A stretch of DNA of 64,000 bases from Gracilaria vermiculophylla. Taxonomy: Eukaryota > Rhodophyta > Florideophyceae > Gracilariales > Gracilariaceae. Location: contig JAHNZQ020000016.1 in the NCBI GenBank assembly GCA_019155205.2, positions 896,008 through 960,007 on the forward strand. The letters are read 5' to 3'. Of this stretch, positions 43,915 through 54,367 are shown one piece after another. Numbering within the stretch: the first letter of the stretch is position 1; the number at the start of each line of letters is the position of its first letter. The notes beneath the pieces were generated by a model. That model was given only the letters and a program-made list of their open reading frames with translations, did no database searches and had not been told where the DNA came from. The translations under genes were made by a program, and so were the position numbers.

Positions 43915-44353
43915 TTTTTATGGCGAATCTTTATGTCCACGTAGGATCCGTACATAGCGTAAAAAAGTTATGGTATATCAGAGTGTGATAAAACGTGACA
44001 CGTGGAAATGACTTAACTCACAATCACTCGCAATATGCACCGCAATGTGCACCGGAAGAGCCCCAGGCAGACAGTGTCGACAAGACATCACATGCAAATA
44101 AATCGTCACGAGATTGCGAAGATATAGGGAGACGAGGCGCTCTCGCTATTTACATGGCCTTAGTTAATCATTACAAGCTGCAAGGATAAGAAATAACGAC
44201 AGTGGTTAATGATATTATATATAGCGGGTAATATAGAACAGATGGACTGAGGAATAGTATCCTTGCATCCGCGCACTTATTTTACGCTCTCGGGGATATA
44301 ATGAAGGCTAAAAGGGGACATGGTCATACTGTAACGCATCAAAACTGTAATGA
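43915..44353. other. 3' flank of RPA2, no gene seen
   Basis: About 440 bp between RPA2 and the inverted-repeat element. AT-rich, with a run ATATTATATATAG near 44213. Nothing else is supported. Confidence 0.4.
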
Positions 44354-45288
44354 CAGTTCAACATGTAATGCGTCGGAAAACTTTCAATGCGTCGTTTCAT
44401 ATGACACCTCTAAAGGTTCGTTTTTCTGCCAAACCGCGATTCCAACAAACACGGGCAGCAAGCTACTTCCTCGCACGGAAAAACTTATGACCCGTTCCCT
44501 TCAAAACTTGGTGACAAGAAAGCAAAGACATGTAGCTTTTAATAGAGTCTTTTTTCGCAGAAATCATATGAGCGCTTGAGTTTAAGCAGTTCGTCGAATG
44601 GAACTCAAACCCCAGAGTTCCAAATTTCCCCCAAAACAACATAGGGATAACACTTCAAACGGACGTCTTTTGACCGCCAAGTCTGTACCGAACGCTTCAA
44701 AAGCAAGGATCAAATGCAGTTTTTGCCTAAAAAGAGCTGCTGAGCTCCGTCGCCTTATTAGCTCGTTCCGCGCAGAGATGCGCTAATGGAGCTTCTAGCG
44801 GAGACTCGCTGGCAGAGGCACAAGATTGCTGCATCTCGCGCTGCTCCGAAGCGCGCTTTGAACTGTGTTCGAAATGATTTGGTTGTAAAGTCGGCAGATG
44901 CAGCGAGCGATGGAGTCGGAGAGTAAGTCGACGGGATCGTCCGTGGTTGATCTCAAAGCTTGAAATGATTGAGGTGTGACCGAATTGGGTAGCCTGATAC
45001 ATGAAGGCTCTGTGGGCGCTGATGCCGGTTGTGGACACGAGCTTGGCACGCGCGACACATTAAAATTATATTCGAAAACAGTACCACTTGGGACGCTGCA
45101 GTGTTTCACATACTACTGTACGTAGTTTGTTTTCCGTGTTAGAAGCCAAGATTTGTTCACAAAAAGCTAAGACGCTCAGTTTCGTATCGAACGTTAAAAG
45201 TAGTACTGCAGAAATACGGAAATGAGGTGGGCTTTTCTTGCCAAGTTCCACGTCAAGTTAACTTTCCGACACATTGCATGTTGAACTG
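44354..45288 (+). mobile_element. Nonautonomous DNA transposon (MITE-like), copy 1, with terminal inverted repeats
   Basis: A 935-bp element. The left end CAGTTCAACATG (44354) and the right end CATGTTGAACTG (45277-45288) are exact reverse complements; over the first 26 bp the two ends agree at 24 positions (through GTCGGAAA). The whole unit is repeated in the same orientation at 61657-62583 with scattered differences and small indels. It carries no long open frame and no transposase motif, so it is probably nonautonomous. A target-site duplication could not be defined. The CAGT terminus is usual for Tc1/mariner/pogo-type elements, but the superfamily is not established. Confidence 0.75.
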
Positions 45289-45919
45289 TTAGTAACGTAT
45301 CAATGGCTCGCCCGCGCGAGTAAGTCAAGTTTGTCAAAATACAGTACATGTTCATAAACTGTAGCAAGCTTAATGCTGGGAATTTCAATTTAGTCAAACA
45401 CTGAACGGCGGCGGTTAGCATTGAGATCAGTTGCGGTGGCTGTGGAATTCGAACCGACTTGTTGACGAGGAAGAAACCTCTTGAAAAGTAGTTCATGCCC
45501 AAATCCTAAAGTAGTCCAAATTCATGCCAAAACCAAATTGAAAAGAAGTGATTCAGAAAGCAGTTTGACTGCCTGTAAATGTTCAACTACTTTACGACCT
45601 CTGACTGCGGCTCAGGCTTTAAAGTATCGACTCTGTGGCGCTCATAACGTAAGGTATCAAGTACTGCTACTTTCAATACGAGTCTCAGGACAAAGCGGAT
45701 ACTAAAACCTACTTCCATATATTTTGCGGATATAAACAAAAGCTAAAGCTTTTACGGAATTTGATGTTCTTCCTCAAACTCAATCATAACATCATCTCCA
45801 TTAATTAGAGTAATACTGGCAAATCTTATTCCAGAGAAAGATCTATACCGTTGATGCTATTAATGAAGCCGTGGCAAACTCTTCCTGATCGCATGAGGAT
45901 CCAGAACGCACTGTAACTC
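45289..45919. other. 3' flank between the element and NEMF, no gene seen
   Basis: About 630 bp of ordinary composition. Short frames (for example 45481-45705) are unrecognisable. It holds the 3' end of the minus-strand NEMF gene. Confidence 0.4.
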
Positions 45920-48900
45920 TTATTTCTTGTTCTTTGCATTCTTGGCGGTCGACTTCAATGCTTCTGCTAAACCTTTCGCCATTAGTTTCACATTTCCTAG
46001 CATCATATGAATCCCTTCGCTTTCGGGCGTTAGCCTCATTGCGTCGCGTTCTTGCTTGTATGTAGAAAGATCTTTCTCGGCTTCTTTCAGCATGACCGCT
46101 ACGGCGGCTCTGTACGCCTTTCCACGCCTTGACGTGCCCGGCATTAGCTTTACTCGATATCTGTAGTTTGAAATTGCACTATACGGCGCACACACAGGCA
46201 AAGAATAACGAATGACATCCTCCGCACGAGGTATAGCTGTCAGAGTTTCGAGAATATGAGAGCATTCCAACTCTAGTCTTTCGAGTTCTTTTAGACCTTC
46301 CGGGTCGGACATTCGGAGGCCCTCTTGTTTATCTGTTCGTTTCCGACGTGCCGGTCTTTCTCCATGCGATGTGCCTGCCTCATCCTGATCTTCTTCATCA
46401 GGGTGAGAATTTTCGCTTTCATCAGCGGTTCCATGAATCGCAGGTTCCAATTCTTTGACAGGTCTTGAACCAAGCAGTGCAAGAGCAATATTTCTTTCCT
46501 CTTCGTCTTGATCCATGTACTTTTTCTTCATTTTCTTTAGTTTGTGCTTCTTCCCACGGGGTAGGGAAACGGGACCTTTTGGGGTCATCGTTTTCGAAGA
46601 GCTCGCCTCTTTCTTCGGCTCTGAGGATTCTGGTGGATCAAGCCGCTCGACATTATCCGTGGATGGCGATGTTGCAAGATTGCGACCTTTCTTTCTCAAT
46701 TTTCGTTCCTTCGCTGAAAGATATTTTTTTGTGGTCCGCGATTGTGTTTCAGAATCCAATTCAAGTTGCTGATGCTCGCAGTTCTCCAGCGATCGCTGCG
46801 CTCGTCTCAGAGGGTCCGAACTTCCAGGTTTAGATAACATCGGTAGTTCTTCATTCTTCGGTTCTCTCACAATCTTGATTACGTCTCGCTGCAATTGGTT
46901 TCCATTTCCATCTTCATCGTTTGAGCCTTGCTCAAGAACATGGGGAATCTCTGGACTAGTGTCATGTTCTTCAATTGAAGTTAAAGAATGCTCTTTAGAC
47001 TCAACGTTATCATTGTCTTTCAAATCTTCTGCAGTTTCTTGGTTTAGGCTGCGGATACAACGTTCTCCCTTATGATGTTCAATACAAGAGTCCTCAATTC
47101 GGAACAAGAACGCAATGCCCATAACAAGCTGATTAGGTTTTAGAAAGTTCTTCTTGCCTCTGATAAAAAAGCTCCCACTGGGAAGATACTCTCCGGACGG
47201 GGTTGATTTTGATACTTGACTAGCTCGGACCCACCATGCTGAAGTAATGAATTTACCGTCCCATGCCGAAGATCGGCACATAGCAAAAGTTCCAGCCTGT
47301 TCGAGAGTAATTCGCGGTACTTCATCATACGATTCAGAATTCGGCCGCTTGAAGTTCTTGACAATAACACTAGATGCTCCGTCTACGTCAGCATTCACAT
47401 AAACATCTGCTGGACCCATGTACCTTTTTACCAGCAATTCATTCTGCTGAGGGTCTCTTCCAGCAACGACTAGGTAGTTCTCAGAACTTACGAACCAGTA
47501 GAATTTTTCTAACCACAATGGAACTCGTCGGGCTTTGATCGAAGCCACAACTGCTTTTTGCTCTAGTTTCTGAGCTTCGCTAGCTGCCTTCTTCGATGCT
47601 GCTTTTATGGTCTTATCTGTTACTTCAACCGCCTTTTGCATTTTTGAAGTAGCAGTCTTCTGTTGCTCATAATGGCGACGAGCATTTGCATGCGCACCCA
47701 GCCCAAGATCAACGGGAACGACCAAACTTTTCAATGTACTTTGATGAGATTCTTCGTCTTTCTTGTCCTCTCCTCGATGGATATCCTCTTCATTGAAATC
47801 ATCATCTTCGTCCCACGAACTGCTTTCAGTTTCCCCGGAATCTTTATACTCAAGTTTCAAAGTAATCTGGTTCTTTTCAAGCTGTAGAGACTGAATTATA
47901 GCAGCGATTGGGTTGCCATTCTTCTTTTCATCCTGTACCATTTTCGCTAAACCTTGCCACGTGACAGAAGCGGCCAAGGCACTATTGATAACTTTGATCG
48001 CGGCATCAACTTCAACGATGTTAGCTTCGATAGCTCGTGCTCGCTCCCCTGATAGATCTCTGACGTTCTCGAAAACCTTTACCTGACCCTCTAGTCCCGA
48101 GGCCAGCTTGTCGACTTTCTTGAATGCAAGCGCCCCGCGTTTCGCTTGGGCGATTTCGGCTCGTTGTGATTCAATTCGGGAGAAGTATTCATCGACAGCT
48201 TCATCAAAGGTTGGGAATTCTTTGAAAGCTTTTTTCTTATACTGATTAAAAAGAAACGGTGTGAAGTCTACATAGGTCTCCGTCGTGGCCCCATCTTTTT
48301 GCGTAGTATTCAGAATGACATAACCCTTCACAGACCCGCTTCTCATTTGTTCAGCTATAGTATTCTCTAGCTCTTCAAAAGCTTCGTAAACAGGTTCAGC
48401 GCCCTTATTGTACATCTCTCTCAGTGAAATCTCTGGATCAAAACCTGCAGCTATCAGGGAGTGTTCGAGAAAGGAAGGTTCGATCGCTAGTTCGTAGGCA
48501 AGAGCTTTACGGGCAACACTCAAGGCCTGCATCTTTTTCTTTGCATGCCTTCCCTGGGCTTGTTGGATATCTTTTTCATCGGGTATAGCAGCCACAGCAC
48601 GTTCCACTGCTGCATTAAAATCTGCCTTGGTGATTATCGACCTCTTACGGGCTTTCTCTGCGGGATACCTCTCGCGTACTGCAACAATACCGTCATCTCC
48701 GTCTCCCTTGGTTCGATCAACTCGCAAAAGAGTCAAAATGGTGTAGTCTGCATCGGTCAAGATAACATTTCCTCCTGAGAACGCTTCCACGATTAGGTGA
48801 GATACAATCGCACCTTCGCCAGAAAACGCAAGATCCATGACACGATCACCGCCATCTCCAAGTTGCACGACTGACTCAAGACGTCTTCCGCGAATATGCT

Positions 48901-49225
48901 TTCGAAGCTTTAAACAAAAGCCAGATGGTACGTCCTTTTCTCTGTCGAACTGCGTCATATGCATTCGTGCTCCCGATTCTAGAAGCAACAAACGCTTTCC
49001 CCATGACTGGGATAATGATGTCGATGGTTGCTTTTCATCATGCCCATCCACCGCGTTCTCCGCCAACGTCGTTTGGTTCCGTGATGGTGGGACAGACATC
49101 TTCAATATGTACGTCCTTCCATTTTGAGCATCGTAAACATTTAACACACGAGCACCTTGAAGGGATTTCCGCAGTATTGACGTCTCAACTCGAAGGTCCA
49201 GAAGACCCATTCTTGTCTTACCCAT
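45920..49225 (-). CDS. NEMF: NEMF/Rqc2 ribosome quality control factor (NFACT family)
   Basis: A 1,101-residue intronless protein with the full NFACT layout. The start at 49225 precedes MGLLDLRVETSILRKSLQG, the NFACT-N domain. LLLLESGARMHMTQFDREKD and FCLKLRKHIRGRRLE are its hallmark blocks (about 79-117). A central coiled coil runs about 340-560. The NFACT-R/DUF814 domain (about 565-690) includes WLEKFYWFVSSENYLVVAGRD and ends FIRGKKNFL. A long acidic and basic linker leads to the NFACT-C domain (about 985-1090, YRVKLMPGTSRRGKAYRAAV). The protein binds 60S subunits with stalled peptidyl-tRNA, recruits Listerin and adds C-terminal tails. Length fits NEMF (1,076). Confidence 0.95.
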   Translation of the reverse strand: MGKTRMGLLDLRVETSILRKSLQGARVLNVYDAQNGRTYILKMSVPPSRNQTTLAENAVDGHDEKQPSTSLSQSWGKRLLLLESGARMHMTQFDREKDVPSGFCLKLRKHIRGRRLESVVQLGDGGDRVMDLAFSGEGAIVSHLIVEAFSGGNVILTDADYTILTLLRVDRTKGDGDDGIVAVRERYPAEKARKRSIITKADFNAAVERAVAAIPDEKDIQQAQGRHAKKKMQALSVARKALAYELAIEPSFLEHSLIAAGFDPEISLREMYNKGAEPVYEAFEELENTIAEQMRSGSVKGYVILNTTQKDGATTETYVDFTPFLFNQYKKKAFKEFPTFDEAVDEYFSRIESQRAEIAQAKRGALAFKKVDKLASGLEGQVKVFENVRDLSGERARAIEANIVEVDAAIKVINSALAASVTWQGLAKMVQDEKKNGNPIAAIIQSLQLEKNQITLKLEYKDSGETESSSWDEDDDFNEEDIHRGEDKKDEESHQSTLKSLVVPVDLGLGAHANARRHYEQQKTATSKMQKAVEVTDKTIKAASKKAASEAQKLEQKAVVASIKARRVPLWLEKFYWFVSSENYLVVAGRDPQQNELLVKRYMGPADVYVNADVDGASSVIVKNFKRPNSESYDEVPRITLEQAGTFAMCRSSAWDGKFITSAWWVRASQVSKSTPSGEYLPSGSFFIRGKKNFLKPNQLVMGIAFLFRIEDSCIEHHKGERCIRSLNQETAEDLKDNDNVESKEHSLTSIEEHDTSPEIPHVLEQGSNDEDGNGNQLQRDVIKIVREPKNEELPMLSKPGSSDPLRRAQRSLENCEHQQLELDSETQSRTTKKYLSAKERKLRKKGRNLATSPSTDNVERLDPPESSEPKKEASSSKTMTPKGPVSLPRGKKHKLKKMKKKYMDQDEEERNIALALLGSRPVKELEPAIHGTADESENSHPDEEDQDEAGTSHGERPARRKRTDKQEGLRMSDPEGLKELERLELECSHILETLTAIPRAEDVIRYSLPVCAPYSAISNYRYRVKLMPGTSRRGKAYRAAVAVMLKEAEKDLSTYKQERDAMRLTPESEGIHMMLGNVKLMAKGLAEALKSTAKNAKNKK

Positions 49226-50743
49226 GCTTTAGATCCAATGCAAAGCTTATACTCGGGAAAATAGTAGGTTATTACAAACTCGATAAAGAGTTATCCGTCG
49301 CTTTCAACAAATACTTCGAAGACAGGGCCCAACCAACAGAGGAAAATCAGCGTGTAAGATGGACAGAAACGCTGATATTGCGAAGCGGCGCGTGTGTGCG
49401 TCAGTTCATCTACTTCGAATTCGGCAGAGTGAACTTGAAAGCACAATAAACGAAGATGCCCAGGAAGTGCTTTCAGCTGAGCGTTATGGTGACCTTTTGG
49501 CCTTATTCGTGTGAGCAGATTCCTAAGGGTTAGCGTTTATCAAATGCGACGAAACTATTTCTCGAAGTCCACGAGGCTATAAGAGGTACAGTAGGAAGGG
49601 TGAAGTACCAGGGGTACCAAGGGTGCCGTTGGCACCGGTGGCAATTGACGGAAATTATAATATTTGATCGAATTCTCAACAAAAGCTTCACCACCTGAAC
49701 ACTTCTGGTGATTTGTTCAACTTAGTGCTGTGTCTTTGAAGTGCACATTTTCGCTTTCTTATTGAACTTGTGAAACGTCGCTTCCGTCGTGGAGCACCTA
49801 TGTGAACTACGCTTACGATAATTTGCATTTTCGAAAAGCTTTCGTTGGAGAAAAGAAGGATTTTCGAATTTATTAGGTGTAGTACACAGATGAACTATTA
49901 TGGTGCTAATAATATCGGTCAAGTATACGATTGTTAAGAACTAAAGCTGTTGGAACGAATATGTTTTGCTGTTACAAACAGGCTCTACCGTGGCTTTCTC
50001 TGTATGAAGAAATCTGGTTAAAACAGACAATCGGTGCATACGAGTAAACTTTTCTCCAACACCAAACCGTCTAATGACGCTGTGCCCATTATCCAAGTTG
50101 AAGCGCACAAAAATTACATGCACAAAAAAAAATCCAAACACTGATTTCCTGCTCTGCTTTAGCTGAAAAACAAATGAACGGGTAGTTGTTTCTAAGAGAC
50201 CATAGACCAAAGAAGTTGTTGAAACCAATGCCGATTGATGAAAGAATGACGTTGTTGAAACTATGCGCTCCCTTATTCTGTGGGAAGCTTTGCAAAGATC
50301 TACCGCTCGCAGATTGTAAAAGTACGAGCATTTTTGTACTGTTTGTTCTTTCATGGCTCTTTCATGGAAAGGGAAACATGTTTTCGTACTGGAGTCTACT
50401 TTCGTGACTCGTCTCGCAAACACAGATGGACTACAGGTATTGGCGTAGTAGAGAAAAACACATTGAAGGGGTTCCTACAAAATATTTCACACAAAACTTC
50501 ATTCTTCAGAAAATTTATCACTGTTGGGATCGAGAATCGAAAAACTAAAGCACGTGGAACTTCTTATAATTAGTCAACGCAGGTCTCGCATAGTGAACAA
50601 GAAAAATTTCAAGCCAAGATAGACGGTTTATCCGAGACGGTGTTCCTACAAATTGAAAGTAATCCAACAACAGTGGATTTCTCATTCCTATTCTTCTACA
50701 ACGCAAAGATGGTGAGCTCTTCACTCAAACCCGTTCACAATAT
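49226..50743. other. 1.5-kb spacer upstream of NEMF, no gene supported
   Basis: It should contain the NEMF promoter and the 3' flank of the next minus-strand gene. A 6-bp-arm hairpin GGTGCC-GTT-GGCACC lies at 49622-49636. Open frames around 49941-50573 on both strands are AT-rich, start at non-ATG codons and match nothing. Confidence 0.4.
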
Positions 50744-53326
50744 TTACTCATGGTGGGTATGACGGTGCTTGTTGCGGGATTGGTGCCAGCGACTGTCATC
50801 TTGATTCGTCTTTTCGGTTAGAGGTCCGAGACTGCGTCTGCGACTTCTATCCTTGGACCTTTTCGAAGATTTATGGTATTGGGGTCCACTGTACATGCTC
50901 GGAGCTGGACATGGTTCTTCATCGGTAGACTGGCTGTGGACAGGGGTGCTTTCCGAATCATAATCATGGCTCTCAACTTCTGAGTCTGAATCGTCATCGT
51001 CATCCTCGTCGTCATCATCATCATGATTTGCACGATACTGCTCAGCCGGAGTATGAGTTCCTCTTCTAGTCCGGTACATATCAACGGTCTGACGAATAGA
51101 ATGAGCCAAACCATTCACTGTGGCAAAAGTGACATCGTTGCGACTGATTCCGAGCTTGTCATGAAGCAAATAAGCATCCGGTAGTTTTTGGTTGTCGATG
51201 CCGAATTGAAGTGAAAACGGCCCGAGTACGAGAGGCCACGGGGAGCGCTCTGAAAGGCGTAAAAGGCTATTGATGAACTTATAGTATGCAATGGGAATCA
51301 ACCGGTGTACATCCGGTATGATTCTATCTCGCATCAGATGATAAAACTGCAACACAGCAGACATTAACATGCTACAAATGGATAGGAATATCTTGAGTGT
51401 CGTTGCACTGGCCCAGCCAATTCTTTGCAGCAGTTCCCTGACTCTCTCATCTCTATTCAGGATTCGAATGAATGCTGCCAGGGCGCGTCGAATGTATGTG
51501 ACGCTCCCCCAGAATGCAACCAAATGAGCTATGAATCTCCGGAAGTATGGAGTAAGTTGTGATAGACGTTTCTTGATAATTCTGGCTATTAGTCTCACGT
51601 CATCTTTCCAGAATGTTTCCCAGATGTGTGCCATCGCATCCGCGATATTGCGAGACAAGCGTCGAGACCTGTATGAAAACATGGGCGGGGGACCAAGAGA
51701 CGTAGCTGTATCGCTGTGATCGGTTTTATGTTGCTTCTGCTGTTTGTTCATGTACTCGACCTTGTTGAGTACACTTGTAGATCGGTGAAAGGCTGGGCTT
51801 TCCGGGGCTTGTTTTGGACGATCCAATTCGTGAGTTTGTTGGTGCTCTTCTTCTTCCACATGGTCTTCCTCACCAAATTTATAGGTGCGAGCTTCATCAA
51901 AATGTGTGCCTACGCTCTCCTCGTAATGATGATCATGGTCACTGATGTGGTCATCGAGAACCTCCTCCGTATGCTGATCGTCATCGATGTGAGACTGTTG
52001 TGCAACTTGATACGGTGCCACTAGTTTTCGATCGACATTGCGCAGCCTAGCCTTGATCTGGGACTGGGCGCTCACCGGTTGCAGTGAATGGATCTCGTTT
52101 TCAAGTTGGCCCGAAACATGCTCAAACGTGCTCGGCACATCGGAAGAGGCAGTGTGCTGAAGCTGCTCGGAGGCGGGTTCTCTTTCCTGAGGTTGAATGT
52201 TGACGTGATGAGATGGCGTGTCCTCTGTTTCATAAGCATCGGAAGACTTGTGACCGTGGTGATACTGAGCATAAGAGCCCTCGGGTTCTGGATGTAGTTC
52301 GGAGGCGGCCTCTGTTTCACTGTGCTCTACAAGCACCTTGGCGCCTCCAAACGTGGAGAAGTCAAGCGTATCAGCATACTGGTGCAGAATCTCAGTGTTC
52401 GAAACAGTCTGAAACTGGCTCGAGTGAACAGAGTCACTGTCGCAAACGGTAAGATCGTTGCGGTTCTCCAGCTTGACGGGGGAGTTGACGCCACGGGCGT
52501 TGAGGTGACGAAACAAATGGCGCACGGCGTGTCGGTCCTGCGGACGGCACTTCCTGGGGTCCGGCCGCGTGTGAGGCGGACGAGCCGGAGGCTTGAAGCG
52601 CGTCACGTTGGGACGCGGCAAATCCGTCGTCGAAGCCTGTTCGACGCGCTGGCGCTCAAGCTCAAACAAAGATCGCACGTAGCGGAACGAAGGGCGGCTT
52701 CTGGGCCGAGGTGGGGCGGAAGCAAAGCGAGGAAAAGCGCAAGGAGGGGGAGGAGAGACCGGCGTGCTGGGCGGAGCTAGGAGCGCGAGGCGACGCGAGG
52801 GCGAAGATAAGGGAGCGAGTAGCCATCGGCGCGCGAGCTGCCGCGCTTTGAGGAGCGCGATGCGACGCAAACAACGCGCAGGAGGCCACGACGCGCGCGC
52901 CACAGGGTGACCGTTTGCACATACGGCGAATGAACGAGACGCGCATGGCGCATGATGGTTGGCTACCGCCGCGGGCGGCGCGCGACGAGTGGCCGGCGAC
53001 CCGCTGACGCGTGGCGCGCGCGTGCGGCTGCCGGAGGAGCGAACCGTCATGGGCGCGGCACGGCGCGCGTGCGCAGTATTGCCGTTTAGGCTCCGCGGCG
53101 AGGGCCGACGTCGCCGCTGCGCGTCTCGGAGAAGATCTCCGACCCGGTCCCGGCGGGACGTCTGCGCTCCGTTTCGAGTTTGAATTTCGAAACCGATCTC
53201 GAGTTGATGGCTAGCGCAGTGGCCGCCGCTCCCCATTGGGCGGCGAGCACGTAACCAAACCTTGCAACGGAAACGTTCCCATTCCATGACTATCGTCACG
53301 TCGGTTTGGAATAGCAGCTCGACCAT
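50744..53326 (-). CDS. Unknown protein with hydrophobic helical core and acidic C-terminus
   Basis: The frame gives up to 860 residues; the start is uncertain. ATG codons lie at 53326 and 53050 within a GC-rich 5' region, where Arg/Pro/Ala-rich coding may be composition only. From about residue 260 the composition is normal: a His/Glu/Gln-rich disordered part, then about 560-740 helical and hydrophobic (RRFIAHLVAFWGSVTYIRRA and LKIFLSICSMLMSAVLQFYH), perhaps membrane-associated amphipathic helices. An acidic run of Asp/Glu (about 785-800) and a basic RS-like tail (KRSKDRSRRRSLG) follow. No family is recognised. Normal codon-like composition over about 600 codons without a stop supports a real gene. 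Confidence 0.65.
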   Translation of the reverse strand: MVELLFQTDVTIVMEWERFRCKVWLRARRPMGSGGHCASHQLEIGFEIQTRNGAQTSRRDRVGDLLRDAQRRRRPSPRSLNGNTAHARRAAPMTVRSSGSRTRAPRVSGSPATRRAPPAAVANHHAPCASRSFAVCANGHPVARASWPPARCLRRIALLKARQLARRWLLAPLSSPSRRLALLAPPSTPVSPPPPCAFPRFASAPPRPRSRPSFRYVRSLFELERQRVEQASTTDLPRPNVTRFKPPARPPHTRPDPRKCRPQDRHAVRHLFRHLNARGVNSPVKLENRNDLTVCDSDSVHSSQFQTVSNTEILHQYADTLDFSTFGGAKVLVEHSETEAASELHPEPEGSYAQYHHGHKSSDAYETEDTPSHHVNIQPQEREPASEQLQHTASSDVPSTFEHVSGQLENEIHSLQPVSAQSQIKARLRNVDRKLVAPYQVAQQSHIDDDQHTEEVLDDHISDHDHHYEESVGTHFDEARTYKFGEEDHVEEEEHQQTHELDRPKQAPESPAFHRSTSVLNKVEYMNKQQKQHKTDHSDTATSLGPPPMFSYRSRRLSRNIADAMAHIWETFWKDDVRLIARIIKKRLSQLTPYFRRFIAHLVAFWGSVTYIRRALAAFIRILNRDERVRELLQRIGWASATTLKIFLSICSMLMSAVLQFYHLMRDRIIPDVHRLIPIAYYKFINSLLRLSERSPWPLVLGPFSLQFGIDNQKLPDAYLLHDKLGISRNDVTFATVNGLAHSIRQTVDMYRTRRGTHTPAEQYRANHDDDDDEDDDDDSDSEVESHDYDSESTPVHSQSTDEEPCPAPSMYSGPQYHKSSKRSKDRSRRRSLGPLTEKTNQDDSRWHQSRNKHRHTHHE

Positions 53327-54367
53327 GCCATCACACTAGCTGTGATTCCAACGCGAGTGATAGATGATATAGCCCTCTTAATATCGCGGGCGAACCTCGC
53401 ACCGCTCTTCTACGGCTTGGCTTTCATGGAGATGCTTATAGCTCACTTCGACACGAAGGGCATCCCGCCATTCATACTGCCCACTCGTTTGGAGCAATAG
53501 AGCAATACTTTCGTGTTTACAACCCAACGCTTATCTGCCAATCACTTTCATTGCTTTCTCGTCTTGAGTTGCAATAGCTCATCCACAGCTGCGCTTACGT
53601 AAATTCGAGGCAATCAAAACTCCCGCGCCATTCTCACCAGACTGTCACACGATCTATATCGCTCTCCACAACGCTTTGCACATACTTGCACGCTCTCTCG
53701 AGTAGGCGTCGTACATGACCCACTTCTTCCCTTTGCAGAACAGAACAATATGTCAACCGCAACGTACCTTGGAATCCTGAGACACACAAGACCGAGTGCT
53801 CCGCGAGAGTAGTTGAACAAGCTCTCTCCCTGTCCACGTCATACTGCCAGAGCGCGCCTCTCATTCTGCAATGACAAACTCTCCATGTTGGACTTTGTGT
53901 CCCCAAAGCTATATTTACACCAACATTTCGTTCATATCTAATCCCGAACAAATATTGGAAAAAAGCACGCAGTTAAGTTTTTAATGTGCTGCACTGCGAT
54001 GTTGGGCCACACACACTGTACCCCTGTGATGTCAGAATCGGGGGTAGTACCCTTTTTAAAGATCCCTTCAGTATCCTTGTCTAGTCCGCCTACGACCTTC
54101 ATTGCCCACTGCATCAGATTTGTGACATGAAGGCCGACGAAAGCATCGCTCGACGCTTTAGAGCACAACGTGAAACGCTCCAGGTCAGTACTTGCCCTGG
54201 CCCTGCTCAAGCACAGAAACAATGAACACAGAGAACAGGAGACTGAACATCCGTAGTTAATTGTATACGACAAAATATGCGTTCCGTCTCTCCCCCGTCT
54301 TCATATACCGTCGAACCTTTGATACCTGAAAGAGAAACCGCAGCTCAACTACAGAACAGCCGCACGG
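53327..54367. other. Spacer with no supported gene
   Basis: About 1 kb between two same-strand unknown genes. A 111-codon frame at 53938-54273 has no recognisable features. The first ~100 bp belong to the GC-rich 5' region of the acidic-protein gene. Confidence 0.4.

Noticed and set aside
49941..50423. A 160-codon minus-strand frame upstream of NEMF
   Set aside because: It opens at GTG, has mixed composition, and an equally open frame lies on the other strand; no family match.
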